Shown: positions 1 through 9,739, counted from the first letter of the stretch. The stretch is DNA of 64,000 nucleotides from [Leptolyngbya] sp. PCC 7376 (GCF_000316605.1 NC_019683.1:3332036-3396035), one strand, 5' to 3'. The notes: generated by a model not told the origin, from the sequence alone. A program made the numbers and translations.

Positions 1-471
1 GAGGGCATTGAGAGTACGTTGCTGTTGCTACAGCGTCGAATGGAACGGTATCCAGGTCAAGAACCCATCGAGGTGATCTCTGATTTTGGGTCATTACCAA
101 TGATTGAATGCCATCCGAGTCAGCTCAATCAAGTGTTTATGAATTTGTTATCGAATTCGATGGATGTGCTGGATGAATGTTATGAGGAAAATCCCGAGCA
201 CTTTGGCAAAATCTGGGTGACGACCCGTCAAGTGGAATCTAATACGGTGCAGGTGACAATTGCGGATGATGGCAAAGGTATTCCGGAAGAGATTCGGGCG
301 AAATTATTTGATCCGTTTTTTACGACGAAACCGGTAGGAAAAGGTACAGGGTTAGGGTTATCAATTTGTTATCAGATCATCGTTGAAAAACATAGCGGTA
401 AGATTTGGTGTGAACCTAATTTTCCCGAAGGTGCCAAGTTTGTCTGTGAATTCCCCATCTCTCCGAAATAA
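1..471 (+). CDS. Sensor histidine kinase, C-terminal part (cut by window edge)
   Basis: The frame is open from base 1, so this is the 3' end of a larger gene. It contains the HATPase_c ATP-binding core of a histidine kinase: N box NLLSN near nt 142-156, G1 box DDGKGIP, F box FDPFFTTK and G2 box [10 protein letters not shown], ending with the usual final beta strand. This core binds ATP and phosphorylates a conserved His, which lies upstream of the window together with any sensor domain. The signal sensed and the partner regulator cannot be read from here. The following phytyltransferase gene starts inside its last codons. Confidence 0.9.
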   Translation, partial: EGIESTLLLLQRRMERYPGQEPIEVISDFGSLPMIECHPSQLNQVFMNLLSNSMDVLDECYEENPEHFGKIWVTTRQVESNTVQVTIADDGKGIPEEIRAKLFDPFFTTKPVGKGTGLGLSICYQIIVEKHSGKIWCEPNFPEGAKFVCEFPISPK

Positions 472-1366
472 GCCTTTTTGGCGATCGCTCTGGCAATTTT
501 CTCGCCCCCACACCATCATCGGTACGAGCTTAAGTGTGTGGGCTTTAGCATTCCTCGCGACTTCTCCGGAAAAGCTATTTGGTCTTTATGGCTGGGGTGT
601 GCTCACAGCCTGGATTGCTTGTCTTGGTGGCAATGTCTTTATTGTGGGTTTAAATCAGCTCACGGACATCGAGATCGACAAAATTAATAAACCTCATCTG
701 CCTGTGGCGGCGGGAGAGTTCTCCGCGAAAACAGGTTGGGGTATCGTTGCTCTGGCTGGGGCGATCGCCCTTATTTTGAGCATATTTAGTGGATTATGGC
801 TAACGGTGACGGTGTGTAGCAGTCTAATGATTGGCACGCTCTACTCATTGCCACCTGTACGCTTGAAACGATTTCCACTGCTCGCAGCGATGTGTATTTT
901 TACAGTGCGGGGTGTGGTGGTAAACCTTGGACTTTTTGCCCATTTCCAGCAAATCTTGCAGCAATCTGTGGTGATTACACCAACGGTTTGGCTATTGACG
1001 GCTTTTATTATTGTCTTCACTGTGGCGATCGCCATCTTTAAGGATGTTCCGGATATGGAAGGAGACCAGCAATATCGTATTCGCACCTTTACGTTACTGC
1101 TGGGCAAACAAAAGATTTTTCAACTATCCCTCGGAATTATTGGTGCTTGTTATGCGGGAATGATTGGTGGTGTGTGGTTATTGGATACGAATCTTAATTC
1201 ATTCGTGTTTACCGTTCTCCATATTCTTTTGGCTGCCGTTTTAATCATTCGTAGCCAAGCGGTAAACCTTGACCTTAAACCCGAAATCACTTCTTTCTAC
1301 CAATTTATTTGGAAACTTTTTTTCTTGGAATATATTCTGTTTATTGTTGTGAATTTGTTGTCTTAA
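446..1366 (+). CDS. hpt: Homogentisate phytyltransferase (UbiA family)
   Basis: Membrane prenyltransferase that joins phytyl diphosphate to homogentisate, the committed step of tocopherol synthesis. It has the two Asp-rich motifs of the UbiA superfamily, NQLTDIEIDKINKP and KDVPDMEGD, about nine hydrophobic segments, and the C-terminal stretch SFYQFIWKLFFLEY, which I recall as conserved in the Synechocystis Slr1736 type. An ATG at 383 extends the frame but adds residues unlike the family. The GTG at 446 gives 306 aa, close to the roughly 308 aa of Slr1736, and puts the conserved FSRPHT motif near the N-terminus. With this start the gene overlaps the upstream kinase by 26 nt, so the two may be coupled. 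GTG 431 is an alternative start. Confidence 0.9.
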   Translation: MNSPSLRNKPFWRSLWQFSRPHTIIGTSLSVWALAFLATSPEKLFGLYGWGVLTAWIACLGGNVFIVGLNQLTDIEIDKINKPHLPVAAGEFSAKTGWGIVALAGAIALILSIFSGLWLTVTVCSSLMIGTLYSLPPVRLKRFPLLAAMCIFTVRGVVVNLGLFAHFQQILQQSVVITPTVWLLTAFIIVFTVAIAIFKDVPDMEGDQQYRIRTFTLLLGKQKIFQLSLGIIGACYAGMIGGVWLLDTNLNSFVFTVLHILLAAVLIIRSQAVNLDLKPEITSFYQFIWKLFFLEYILFIVVNLLS

Positions 1367-1444
1367 CGTTTCGACGTGATTTCTGTTCCAATGGAGTTCT
1401 ATAATCTTCAACCCGTCTCTTTTTTTGAAAAAGCTTGAGGAAAT

Positions 1445-2146
1445 ATGCAACGGTTGTCAGTTGTTGTGGTCCACGGCAGTTATAGCGATATTTATCGCCA
1501 AGAATTTAATCTCTTGCTGGAACGAGTCCGTGCAAGGGTTGAAAATCCAGTGTGCGGGGTCTACCTCGAATGCACCGATAAATCAATGGCAGCGGCGATC
1601 GCCGAATTTCTACAGTCCTATCTAGAGCAACCAGATCTACAGCTCCAGATTTTGCCGTTATTTCTATCGCCCGGTGTCCATGTTCGAGAAGATATTCCTG
1701 AGGCGATCGCCCAACTGCGCGAACAATTTCCTAATATAACGGTGCAAACTCTGCCTTATCTCGGACAAGATGGCTTACTGGCTCCTTTCCTAGAGCGCCA
1801 ATTTGAAAAACGACCAGAAGCTAAACGTATCCTTCTCGCCCACGGTAGTAGTCGTTCAGGCGCGAATCCGCAGATTGAGACCCTTGCAGCTTCGCTTAAT
1901 GCCAATACTGCTTACTGGTCTACAGAACCAGCTCTACAGGAAACGGTGGCTTTACTGACGAAGGAACCTTTAAATACAATTTTTGTTGTGCCGTATTTTT
2001 TGTTTTCTGGCAGAATTCCTGCGGCGATCGCCGAACAGCTTAAAGAACTACAGCAAGCTTACTCAAGATTGCAGTTTTACCTTGGCAAACCTTTCGGTAC
2101 ACAATCTGACTGCGCCGTGGCGATCGCCGAACTTTTAAACTCATAG
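1445..2146 (+). CDS. Sirohydrochlorin chelatase, CbiX/SirB type
   Basis: Class II chelatase-like protein of 233 aa, expected to insert a divalent metal (Co or Fe) into sirohydrochlorin for siroheme or cobalamin synthesis. It has two chelatase half-domains. The first carries VVVHGSYSD at the N-terminus and LFLSPGVHVREDIP near residue 80. The second carries LLAHGSSRSG near residue 132 and VVPYFLFSGRIP near residue 185. The active-site histidines are the ones in HGS and in GVH. A purine-rich GAGG precedes the ATG at 1445. Metal specificity cannot be told from sequence alone. The gene follows hpt after 78 nt on the same strand. Confidence 0.85.
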   Translation: MQRLSVVVVHGSYSDIYRQEFNLLLERVRARVENPVCGVYLECTDKSMAAAIAEFLQSYLEQPDLQLQILPLFLSPGVHVREDIPEAIAQLREQFPNITVQTLPYLGQDGLLAPFLERQFEKRPEAKRILLAHGSSRSGANPQIETLAASLNANTAYWSTEPALQETVALLTKEPLNTIFVVPYFLFSGRIPAAIAEQLKELQQAYSRLQFYLGKPFGTQSDCAVAIAELLNS

Positions 2147-2191
2147 AGCTTTTTGAAACAGCCTTAATATCTTTGTTTTTCTATTTTCTAT

Positions 2192-2545
2192 CTAAATACC
2201 AAATAATTTCGCCACGCGTTTGAAAGGAGACCAAGGGCGATTTGAAGAGGCTGGTGGTTGATCAATCACCAAATCATTTGACCAATAAGTCATCCCATAC
2301 CAAGTGTTGTGGTCGAAAATCCCTGTATCGTCTAACCCCAAATGCCGTTGTACCCGACGTACACCATTTGCCGTTTTAATACCGTAGACACCATCTGCTG
2401 AGCCATTAAAAAAATGCAACTTCGCTAAAGCATCCTGTAAAATCTCGACCGCTGGACTGCGATCGCCCATTTGTAGCGTTTCCGGCTCTAACCGATTGAT
2501 GACGGCGACAGCTTGCGGAGAAAGTTCAGAAGTGAGATTTGCCAT
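2192..2545 (-). CDS. Peptidoglycan-binding domain protein
   Basis: Small protein of 117 aa from the ATG at 2545; an upstream ATG at 2569 would add 8 residues. The central region (VEILQDALAKLHFF through GVYGIKTANGVRRVQRHLGL) matches a PG_binding_1 domain, a three-helix module that binds peptidoglycan, with the characteristic D-G-x-x-G and V-x-x-x-Q-x-x-x-G-L pattern. No signal peptide or catalytic domain is visible, so its export and partner are unclear. It converges with the chelatase gene, with 45 bp between the stops. Confidence 0.75.
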   Translation of the reverse strand: MANLTSELSPQAVAVINRLEPETLQMGDRSPAVEILQDALAKLHFFNGSADGVYGIKTANGVRRVQRHLGLDDTGIFDHNTWYGMTYWSNDLVIDQPPASSNRPWSPFKRVAKLFGI

Positions 2546-3006
2546 TAGCTTAAAACCCTTAATGCTCAAGAAATTGCTGATTACATATGCCTGGTGTCGG
2601 ACGGTTTAAGAGTTTCGATTGAGTTCCCTATAGAACGAAAGGCTTGTGAATGAGCCTGTTCGTTGAGTTTTACGCCCGCATTACGCCGTTAAATAACGAG
2701 TATCACACTCTAAAAATGGTAGCAATTCATACAAAGAAGTCAACCAGACGTATCTAAAACTACAAAAAGCAAAGAACTGCAACTTTCCTTAAAATATTGC
2801 TCTTCTTTACAGTTTCACTAGAAAAATTCCGCTCAATGGCATGATAATGATGGCTTTTGGGGAAATTTCGCCTCAGCCATTTTCAGCACAAGAAAACCAT
2901 AAGAATATATACCTAGAACAGCAGCAAAATCTTGCCTGTAACACTGCCTTCGCAGTTAAATAAGTGGAGACAGATTTATTATGCTATTGCTGTACCGAGG
3001 AAAAAC
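2546..3006. promoter_or_regulatory. Intergenic region carrying the psbV promoter
   Basis: About 460 bp without a convincing gene, between the divergent peptidoglycan-binding gene and psbV. It becomes AT-rich towards psbV, and a TATA-like stretch (AAGAATATATACC, about 2901-2913) could be a -10 region. The frame open upstream of the psbV ATG lacks signal-peptide character and is better read as 5' leader. No riboswitch or strong hairpin was recognised. Confidence 0.4.
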
Positions 3007-3519
3007 ATGAATAAAATTCTGGGGATCGACCCACTTAAAAAATTTATTTTTGGCGTTGCTGCATTCGTTATGCTGTTTTGGCAGCTAAACACCACCGTAG
3101 CGAACGCAACTGAACTGCGTGAAGCTGACCGTACTGTAAGCCTCAGTGAAACTGAGACTGTTGTCCTCAGTGACCAGCAGGTTGCGAAGGGCGAACGGGT
3201 TTTCATCGACACCTGTAGTAAGTGCCACAACAGTGGTCGTACAAAGAGTAACCCTAACGTTAATTTGAGTTCTGATGACCTAGAGGGTGCTGATCCTCGT
3301 CGCGACAATATCCTTGCGATGGTGGATTACCTCAAGGAACCTACTTCCTACGATGGTGAGTACGATCTTCTCCAACTCCACCCCAACACTACCCGTGCTG
3401 ATATCTGGAACTCCATGAGAAATTACAACGAAGAAGATCTTCAGAATGTTGCTGGTTATGTTCTTGTGCAAGCACAGGTTCGTGGCGAAGCTTGGGGCGG
3501 CGGTAAGACCGTTAACTAA
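3007..3519 (+). CDS. psbV: Photosystem II extrinsic cytochrome c550
   Basis: Lumenal heme protein that stabilises the Mn4CaO5 cluster and the chloride/calcium requirement of photosystem II. The ATG at 3007 gives 170 aa with a signal peptide (hydrophobic core about residues 12-28, cleavage after ANA). The mature part has the c-type heme site CSKCH and the axial His in LHPN about 55 residues later, with the family motifs ADPRRDNILAMVDYLK, PTSYDGEYD and RNYNEEDLQNVAGY. The C-terminus ends GGGKTVN rather than the GGTIYF I recall from Synechocystis. The gene is monocistronic, with its own upstream region and terminator. Confidence 0.96.
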   Translation: MNKILGIDPLKKFIFGVAAFVMLFWQLNTTVANATELREADRTVSLSETETVVLSDQQVAKGERVFIDTCSKCHNSGRTKSNPNVNLSSDDLEGADPRRDNILAMVDYLKEPTSYDGEYDLLQLHPNTTRADIWNSMRNYNEEDLQNVAGYVLVQAQVRGEAWGGGKTVN

Positions 3520-3571
3520 TCTTTCATTCTATTTTTGAAATCTCTTTATAAAATTTTCAAAGCATTTTTAA

Positions 3572-3598
3572 GGGCAACCAACTTTGGTTGTCTTTTTT
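3572..3598 (+). terminator. Rho-independent terminator of psbV
   Basis: A nine-pair stem with wobble pairs (GGGCAACCA ... TGGTTGTCT) and a 4-nt loop is followed by a run of T. It starts about 50 nt after the psbV stop. Confidence 0.75.
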
Positions 3599-3636
3599 AT
3601 TGGCAATGGATAATAAGGCGGTTAATGCTAAGCGCT

Positions 3637-3894
3637 CTATTTGTTTTTCTTTTTGTTCTTATCTTCCCAGCGCCACAGAAAAATCATCAGTCCTACGACC
3701 CCTGCTTGAATGCCAAAGTTTGGGATGGCATTAGCGAGGTCTCGCCCTGCCAAAATTTGGCCGATAAAGACTAAGCCACCCACAGATCCAGAAATGCCAA
3801 AGCAGACATAAACGAATTGTCTGAGGGTGCGGTAGGGATTTTTGGCTTCGGTGCGGAGGCGTTCGAGTTTTTCGGGACTGAATTTTTGAGACAT
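3637..3894 (-). CDS. DUF3493-family small membrane protein
   Basis: 85 aa with a conserved N-terminal motif KNPYRTLRQFVYVCFG, then two predicted membrane helices (about residues 28-47 and 58-73) separated by LAGRDLANAIPNFGIQ. The C-terminus is highly charged (WRWEDKNKKKNK). This pattern matches the DUF3493 family of cyanobacteria and plastids as I recall it. The biochemical role is not known to me. It sits between psbV and the site-2 protease and is transcribed away from psbV. Confidence 0.7.
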   Translation of the reverse strand: MSQKFSPEKLERLRTEAKNPYRTLRQFVYVCFGISGSVGGLVFIGQILAGRDLANAIPNFGIQAGVVGLMIFLWRWEDKNKKKNK

Positions 3895-3954
3895 GGTTTT
3901 GAATGTTTTAAAGGTGAGTTTAATAATAAAAAATAAAAAAGCAGCAATAAAAAT

Positions 3955-3984
3955 CCCCCATTCTAAGGTTTTTAGAATGAGGGA
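3955..3984 (-). terminator. Terminator hairpin downstream of the site-2 protease gene
   Basis: On the minus strand a stem CCCTCATTCTAA ... TTAGAATGGGGG with a short loop is followed by ATTTTTATT. It lies just past the protease stop at 4003. Confidence 0.55.
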
Positions 3985-4002
3985 AAGAGGCGATCGCCAA
4001 CC

Positions 4003-5094
4003 TTAGCGAATGAAATTCTGGAAAAATGCGAGGTTAACTGTATCGCGGACAATCAGGAAGACACCAAGACCGAGTAAGAGCACTAAGCCTGTTTGCATGA
4101 TGTTTTCCTGGAGGCGCATTGGTAATGGCTTACCTCGTAGGCCTTCGACTAAAAGGAAGGCGAGTTGGCCACCATCAAGGGCTGGTAGAGGCAGGATATT
4201 GATGATAGCGAGGTTAATGCTAATCAGAGAGCCGAATTGGAACAGGTTGCTGAGGTCGTCCTTTGCCAGGTCAGCACCAACGGCAACAATCGCCACTGGG
4301 CCAGCTACTTGTTGAGCTGTTTCTTGGAAGTTTAAGAGGAGCTGTCCAAATCCTTGAACGGTTAAGCCGACTAAACGCTGAAATTCGCGAGACCCAGCTT
4401 GGAGAGCGGCAATGGGGTTATCTGCACGGCGACGAATGATTTCACCATTGGGAGCAAGCATAACGCCAATTTTTCCTTCACCATTGTTGTCAGCATCGGG
4501 AATGACATCAATGGAGAGAGTTTCATCGCCGCGTAAAACCTCAAGGGTGAGGACTTCGCCAGGGGCATCCTGAATGAAATCTCGCAATTCGTCTAGGGCT
4601 CCCTCTCCAGTGGACAGTTCGGTTTGATTGACGGCTAGGACAACATCTTCACCCTGCATCCCTGCTTTGGCGGCAGGAGAAGCCATTTCAGTGAGGACTT
4701 GGGGAATGCGGACACCAGGTTGGTAATTGATGTCTTGGAAACCAACGGTGCCAGCCTGGGTGACAAGTAAGAAATAGGCGAAAATCAAGTTTGCGATTAC
4801 GCCCGCACTGATCACGATCGCCCGGTCAAAGATGGGACGGTTCCGCAATAGATCGGGATCTTCGGGAGGAATATCGCTCTCTGGATCGTCATCGGGAAAG
4901 CCAACATAACCGCCTAGGGGAAACGCGCGGATGGCATATTCGGTTTCTTTGCCTTGGTATTTCAGTAAGATTGGGCCAAAGCCGATAGAGAAACGGTTGA
5001 CATGAATATTCTGGAGTCTAGCTGCTGAGAAATGTCCCAGTTCATGGATCACGATGAGGAGTGCTAAAACTGCGATCGCCGCCAATACGGACAT
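4003..5094 (-). CDS. rseP: RIP metalloprotease, RseP/site-2 protease family
   Basis: Intramembrane zinc protease of 363 aa. Zinc ligands lie in HELGH at residues 17-21 in the first membrane helix. The third ligand is the Asp of LPALDGG near residue 305. One PDZ domain lies between (about 125-205, with SPAAKAGMQGEDVVLAVNQ), and four membrane helices are predicted. It is expected to cut anti-sigma factors or signal-peptide remnants within the membrane. Most cyanobacteria carry this one-PDZ form. It is transcribed away from the efflux genes, with about 195 bp of shared upstream region. Confidence 0.92.
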   Translation of the reverse strand: MSVLAAIAVLALLIVIHELGHFSAARLQNIHVNRFSIGFGPILLKYQGKETEYAIRAFPLGGYVGFPDDDPESDIPPEDPDLLRNRPIFDRAIVISAGVIANLIFAYFLLVTQAGTVGFQDINYQPGVRIPQVLTEMASPAAKAGMQGEDVVLAVNQTELSTGEGALDELRDFIQDAPGEVLTLEVLRGDETLSIDVIPDADNNGEGKIGVMLAPNGEIIRRRADNPIAALQAGSREFQRLVGLTVQGFGQLLLNFQETAQQVAGPVAIVAVGADLAKDDLSNLFQFGSLISINLAIINILPLPALDGGQLAFLLVEGLRGKPLPMRLQENIMQTGLVLLLGLGVFLIVRDTVNLAFFQNFIR

Positions 5095-5290
5095 AATGCT
5101 TCTTTCTTCTGTCTAACTAAAAGTCTTTGTATCTTGATTATTGTAGGCGATCGCCAAAACTGAGGTGGCAAAACGATAAAGCTTCACCCTGAGGACGACA
5201 GGCAAAATCAAAAGAGAATGTTAAGATCGGCGGCAATTCAATGCCAAAAGTCTTTTCATAATGCTCCGGTGCGGGCGGGTAATATTTACC

Positions 5291-6553
5291 ATGTTGCAAT
5301 GTCTGAAGTCATCCGTGAGTCTAGGGTTGTTCGTTGGTTTATCGATGCTCACGGTGGGCTGTAGCCTCGAAAAAGAGAGTGTCGCTCAACCGTCTCGCCC
5401 CGGCCAAGGTCAAGGTCAGGCAGAAAAACCGCCTTTAGTGGATGTGGCGATCGCCGCCGTGGATACAAATGCCGCAACGAGTTATACGGGCACAACGTTG
5501 CCGCTGAAAACAATTACAGTGCGGTCGCGTTTAGAAGGGCAATTATTAGCGCTGAATGGTGAAGTGGGTGATCGCATTGGTCAAGGTGCTTTGTTAGCGG
5601 TAATTGAACCAGATTTGTTGCAGACGGAAGTGAATGAAGCTGCGGCTGAGTTGGCTGCCCGACAATTCGAAGTGAAAGAATCTGAGTCGGAACTGGCGGA
5701 AATTAATGCCCAAATAGCGGAAAATCAAGCGGCTCTTAAACAGGCACAGGCTGATGCAAAACGGTTTCAAGATTTAGCAGATACGGGGGCGATCGCCGAG
5801 CAACAGGCAGAGGTTGCCCAAACCGCTGAAGAAACCGCCGCGCAAGTTTTGAAATCGAGTCAGGCGCAGTTGGCTACTCAAAGCCAGGCGATCGCCGCTG
5901 CCGAGAAACGGGTTAAAGCCCAACAAGCGATCATGGCGCAGACCCAGGAACGCCTCACTTATACCCAAATCTTTTCACCGCAATCGGGAGTGATTTTCGC
6001 AAAGAATGCCGAGACTGGCGATATTTTGCAGTCAGGGCAAGAGCTATTGGAAATTGGGGATTTGAGCGCAATTAAAGTAGAAATCCAAATTTCGGATCGT
6101 GACCTCAGCGAATTCAAATTGGGTAAGCTTGTTTCGGTGCAGTTGGATGCTTTTCCCGATGAAATCTTTCCGGGAGAAGTGACCAAAATTTCGCCGATCG
6201 CCGATGCAGAAGCGCGTTTGATCCCAGTAGAAATTACGATTCCAAATCCCGCCGGGAAAATTGCGGCAGGGTTGTTGGCGCGAGTCAGTAAACAAAATGT
6301 TTTGGCGCAAACGGTCACCATTCCGGTAAGTGCATTGGAGGTTGGGCAGACCAATGGTGATGTGATTTTTGTGCCAGTGATAACTGGTGAGACAACAAAA
6401 GTGCAAACCCGTCCGGTACGTCTCGGCAAAATCGAAAATGGTCAGGTGGAAATTTTGTCTGGGTTAGCGCCCAACGAAAAATATATTCTCAAAGGCGATC
6501 GCCCCCTCGAAACTGGCGAAACGGTTACATTGAGCCTCCTATCGGAACCCTAA
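5291..6553 (+). CDS. RND efflux periplasmic adaptor (membrane fusion protein)
   Basis: The ATG at 5291 gives 420 aa with a signal peptide ending in a lipobox-like LTVGC, so it is probably a lipoprotein. A longer start at 5261 puts charged residues before the signal and is less likely. Domain order is barrel-sandwich/lipoyl half (VRSRLEGQLLALNGEVGDRI), a long Ala/Gln/Glu-rich coiled-coil hairpin (about residues 120-215), the second lipoyl half (IFSPQSGVIFAKNAETGD), then beta-barrel and membrane-proximal domains. It links the inner-membrane pump encoded 3 nt downstream to an outer-membrane channel. No channel gene is present in this window. Confidence 0.9.
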   Translation: MLQCLKSSVSLGLFVGLSMLTVGCSLEKESVAQPSRPGQGQGQAEKPPLVDVAIAAVDTNAATSYTGTTLPLKTITVRSRLEGQLLALNGEVGDRIGQGALLAVIEPDLLQTEVNEAAAELAARQFEVKESESELAEINAQIAENQAALKQAQADAKRFQDLADTGAIAEQQAEVAQTAEETAAQVLKSSQAQLATQSQAIAAAEKRVKAQQAIMAQTQERLTYTQIFSPQSGVIFAKNAETGDILQSGQELLEIGDLSAIKVEIQISDRDLSEFKLGKLVSVQLDAFPDEIFPGEVTKISPIADAEARLIPVEITIPNPAGKIAAGLLARVSKQNVLAQTVTIPVSALEVGQTNGDVIFVPVITGETTKVQTRPVRLGKIENGQVEILSGLAPNEKYILKGDRPLETGETVTLSLLSEP

Positions 6554-6556
6554 ATT

Positions 6557-9500
6557 ATGGCGACTCCTCAGAAAACGAGCCTGACGACCCTCGCCATTCG
6601 GCGGCATATCGGTACTTTGATGTTGGCGATCGCCTTGATTGTGGTGGGGGTCTACTCGCTATTTCAGATGCCAGTGGATTTGTTGCCAGCGATTAGTTAT
6701 CCGCGCATTGGGGTGCGGGCTGATGCGCCAGGTGTTGTGCCAGAAGTCTTGGTTAATGAGGTGACGAGACCGCTGGAAGAAGCCCTCGCCGCGACGGAAG
6801 GGGTAACGCAAATTTTTTCCCAAACCCGTGAGGGGCGGATCAGTATCGACATGTTTTTTGATGCTGGTGCCGATGTCGATCAATCGTTAAATGATGCCAC
6901 TGCCACCCTCAATCGCGCCCGTAGCTCTCTCCCAGAAAGCGTCGATCAACCCCGGTTATTTCGGTTCGATCCGTCTCAACTGCCAATCTATGAAATGGCG
7001 TTAACATCCAGTGTGTTGCAACCGGTTGATCTGCGGGTGTTTGCCGATGAGGAGCTGGCGCGGGAATTGATTCGAGTGCCTGGGGTCGCCAATGTGGATG
7101 TGTCCGGCGGTGTCGAGGAAGAGGTTCAAGTGAATCTCGATCTGAAACGGCTACAGGCCTTGGGACTGAATATCTCAGATGTGTTGCAGGCGTTGGGCGA
7201 TCGCAATCAAGATACGTCTGGTGGATTATTGCGGGGCGGCGACACAGAAGTTTTGACGCGGGTGATGGGTCAGTTTCAGGATGCCGATGAAATTCGGAAT
7301 TTGCCGATACAAGTTGGTTCAAATGAAAATCCCCAAACCATTAAATTGCAAGATGTTGCCGATATCAATGATGGTATTGCCGAGCAACGTTTAACGGTCA
7401 CGCTGAATGGTCAACCGGCGGTAAAGATGACCGTGCAAAAGCAGCCGGACGCGAATACTATTCGGGTGATTGATGGGGTGAAGGCAAAGTTAGAGGAATT
7501 GCAGCAGTCGGGTGTGCTTTCTGATGATTTGGAGATGACTGCGACGCTGGATGAATCGAAGTTTATTCGTAGCTCCATCCGTAATGTGGCGATCGCCGGA
7601 TTAACTGGGGCAACTCTCGCGGCGATCGCCGTGCTGTTGTTCTTGGGTTCACTGCGCCAAACCTTGATTATTGTGCTGGCAATTCCTCTGGCGACATTGA
7701 CTGCGATTAGCTTGATGCGGGTGTTTAATCTTTCACTGAATGTTTTTAGTCTTGGGGGATTGGCCTTGGGGGTAGGTATTGTTGTCGATAACTCGATTGT
7801 GATGCTCGAAAATATTGCGAAGGGTGTGCAAGGTCAGTCGGGTGCTCGCGGCAAATTACGGCGAACAGTGGAAAGTAGCAGCCAATCTTTGGAATCAGCT
7901 CTACTTGCCTCCACCACTACAAATCTCGTTTCAGTCTTGCCATTTTTGCTAGTTGGCGGATTTCTTGCGCTGATTTTTAGTGAGTTGATTCTCACCATCA
8001 GTTTTGCGGTGGCGGCTTCTCTGGCGATCGCCCTGACCATTGTGCCCAGTCTCTCTGCTCGGCTCCTGACACGAAACACCACTAGCTCTCTGCAAAGTAC
8101 ATTGCCCATTCGTCTGTTTGCGTCAGGATTAGCCGCGGTAACGGAACGCTATAAAAAGATTTTGAGTTGGGTTTTAGACCGTCGAATTTTTGTGCTCATT
8201 GCGGCGATCGCCATCTTTGGGGGCAGTAGTTTTTGGATGGTGGGGCAATTACCGCAGGAAATTTTGCCGAGAATTAATACTGGTTTGGCCGGGTTATTTG
8301 TTCGTTTTCCGGTGGGCACAACTGTGGAAGAAAATCGCACAGTGATGGCGGCAGTTGATGAGGTGTTGTTGGCGCAACCGGAAACGGAATATGTGTTTAC
8401 GACTTCGGGTGGTGCGCTATTTAGCAATATCACGGTTAATAATGCTTTGCGGGGGTCGAGCACTATTACGCTCAAGCCGGGAACGGATGTCGATAGTTAT
8501 GTCTCGCGGGTCAATGGTGAGCTGCGGAAAAATGTGCGGGCGATCGGGACTTCGATTTTTATGCGACCGGGAACGGTGCGAGGTTTATTTTTTGGCAATG
8601 CGCTCACCCGTGATGATATTGACCTCGTGTTGCAAGGTCCTGATACCAAATCTCTAGATCGTGCTGGTGAAATTCTGTTGGCTGCTTTGGAAGAAAAAGC
8701 GACATCGGCGACCTATGAACCGGATGCGACTCCTCCGCAACCGGAAGTGCAAATTCAACCTGATTGGCAACGGGCAACGGCTCTTGGTTTAACGGCGACT
8801 GAAATTGGCGATACGATTCAAACCGCTCTCGATGGATCTGTGCAGACGCAACTACAACGGGGCGATCGCCTGATCGATATACGGGTTCAGCTCAAACCCC
8901 AAACCATTCAGCAAGCATCACAATTACGAACAATCCCGCTGTTTACAGATAGTCAGAAATTAGTGAATCTCGGTGATTTGGCGACTGTACAAACGGGTGA
9001 TGCGCCGGGAGAAATTCAGCGAATTAATCAACGCCAAATTTTATTGATTGAAGGCAGTCTCACCGAGGGCGCAACTCTGAGTGAGGCGCTAACAGAACTC
9101 GATGAAATTTATGCGGAATTAGACTTGCCGGAAGGGGTTTCGCGACGACCGAGTGCTGCCGGAGAAACCAATCAACAGATCCAAACAGCTCTCAAGGTAT
9201 TGGGCATAATGGCCGCATTTTTGGTGTTTGTCGTGATGGCGGTGCAATACAATTCGTTGATCGATCCGCTGGTGATTATGTTGACGGTACCCATGGCTTT
9301 GGCGGGCGGAATTTTTGGATTGTTTATGACGGAGACGGCTATCGGTGCAATGGTAATTGTCGGAGCAGTTTTGCTCATCGGTATCGTCGTGAATAACGCG
9401 ATTATTTTGGTGGAGCTGGCTAACCAAATTCGGCAGGGCGATCACCTGAGTTATCGAGCGGCAATGTTAGAGGCTGCTCCCCAACGACTCCGCCCGATTT

Positions 9501-9739
9501 TAATGACCACCATCACAACGGTATTGGGTCTATTTCCCTTGGCCTTGGGCATCGGTGAAGGCTCAGAATTTTTGCAACCCTTGGGCATCGTTGTCTTTTC
9601 GGGATTATCGTTCGCGACGGTGCTAACGCTGTTTATTATTCCCTGTTTTTATACGCTGCTCCATGACCTAAGTGGCCCCCGCAAAGGTAAACCCCGTCGG
9701 GCGATCGCCAAATCAAAGGATGTCCCGATGAAGGTTTAG
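6557..9739 (+). CDS. RND efflux pump, AcrB/HAE1 family
   Basis: Proton-driven inner-membrane transporter of 1060 aa, the usual length of the family. It begins with a cytoplasmic segment and TM1, a large porter loop (about residues 35-335), a bundle of TMs, a second porter loop (about 560-870) and the final TMs. The TM4 motif GLALGVGIVVDNSIVMLENI contains the Asp pair of the proton relay. Both halves show the MxTxTTxLG(LF)xPL-type signatures. The substrate cannot be deduced; the sequence resembles multidrug (HAE1) rather than heavy-metal pumps. It is co-transcribed with the adaptor, with a 3-nt gap. Confidence 0.93.
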   Translation: MATPQKTSLTTLAIRRHIGTLMLAIALIVVGVYSLFQMPVDLLPAISYPRIGVRADAPGVVPEVLVNEVTRPLEEALAATEGVTQIFSQTREGRISIDMFFDAGADVDQSLNDATATLNRARSSLPESVDQPRLFRFDPSQLPIYEMALTSSVLQPVDLRVFADEELARELIRVPGVANVDVSGGVEEEVQVNLDLKRLQALGLNISDVLQALGDRNQDTSGGLLRGGDTEVLTRVMGQFQDADEIRNLPIQVGSNENPQTIKLQDVADINDGIAEQRLTVTLNGQPAVKMTVQKQPDANTIRVIDGVKAKLEELQQSGVLSDDLEMTATLDESKFIRSSIRNVAIAGLTGATLAAIAVLLFLGSLRQTLIIVLAIPLATLTAISLMRVFNLSLNVFSLGGLALGVGIVVDNSIVMLENIAKGVQGQSGARGKLRRTVESSSQSLESALLASTTTNLVSVLPFLLVGGFLALIFSELILTISFAVAASLAIALTIVPSLSARLLTRNTTSSLQSTLPIRLFASGLAAVTERYKKILSWVLDRRIFVLIAAIAIFGGSSFWMVGQLPQEILPRINTGLAGLFVRFPVGTTVEENRTVMAAVDEVLLAQPETEYVFTTSGGALFSNITVNNALRGSSTITLKPGTDVDSYVSRVNGELRKNVRAIGTSIFMRPGTVRGLFFGNALTRDDIDLVLQGPDTKSLDRAGEILLAALEEKATSATYEPDATPPQPEVQIQPDWQRATALGLTATEIGDTIQTALDGSVQTQLQRGDRLIDIRVQLKPQTIQQASQLRTIPLFTDSQKLVNLGDLATVQTGDAPGEIQRINQRQILLIEGSLTEGATLSEALTELDEIYAELDLPEGVSRRPSAAGETNQQIQTALKVLGIMAAFLVFVVMAVQYNSLIDPLVIMLTVPMALAGGIFGLFMTETAIGAMVIVGAVLLIGIVVNNAIILVELANQIRQGDHLSYRAAMLEAAPQRLRPILMTTITTVLGLFPLALGIGEGSEFLQPLGIVVFSGLSFATVLTLFIIPCFYTLLHDLSGPRKGKPRRAIAKSKDVPMKV

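Noticed and set aside
383-445. N-terminal extension of the phytyltransferase
   Set aside because: These codons lie inside the histidine kinase gene in another frame and have no counterpart in the family.
2932-3006. N-terminal extension of cytochrome c550
   Set aside because: The 25 extra residues are hydrophilic and precede a normal signal peptide starting at the ATG at 3007.
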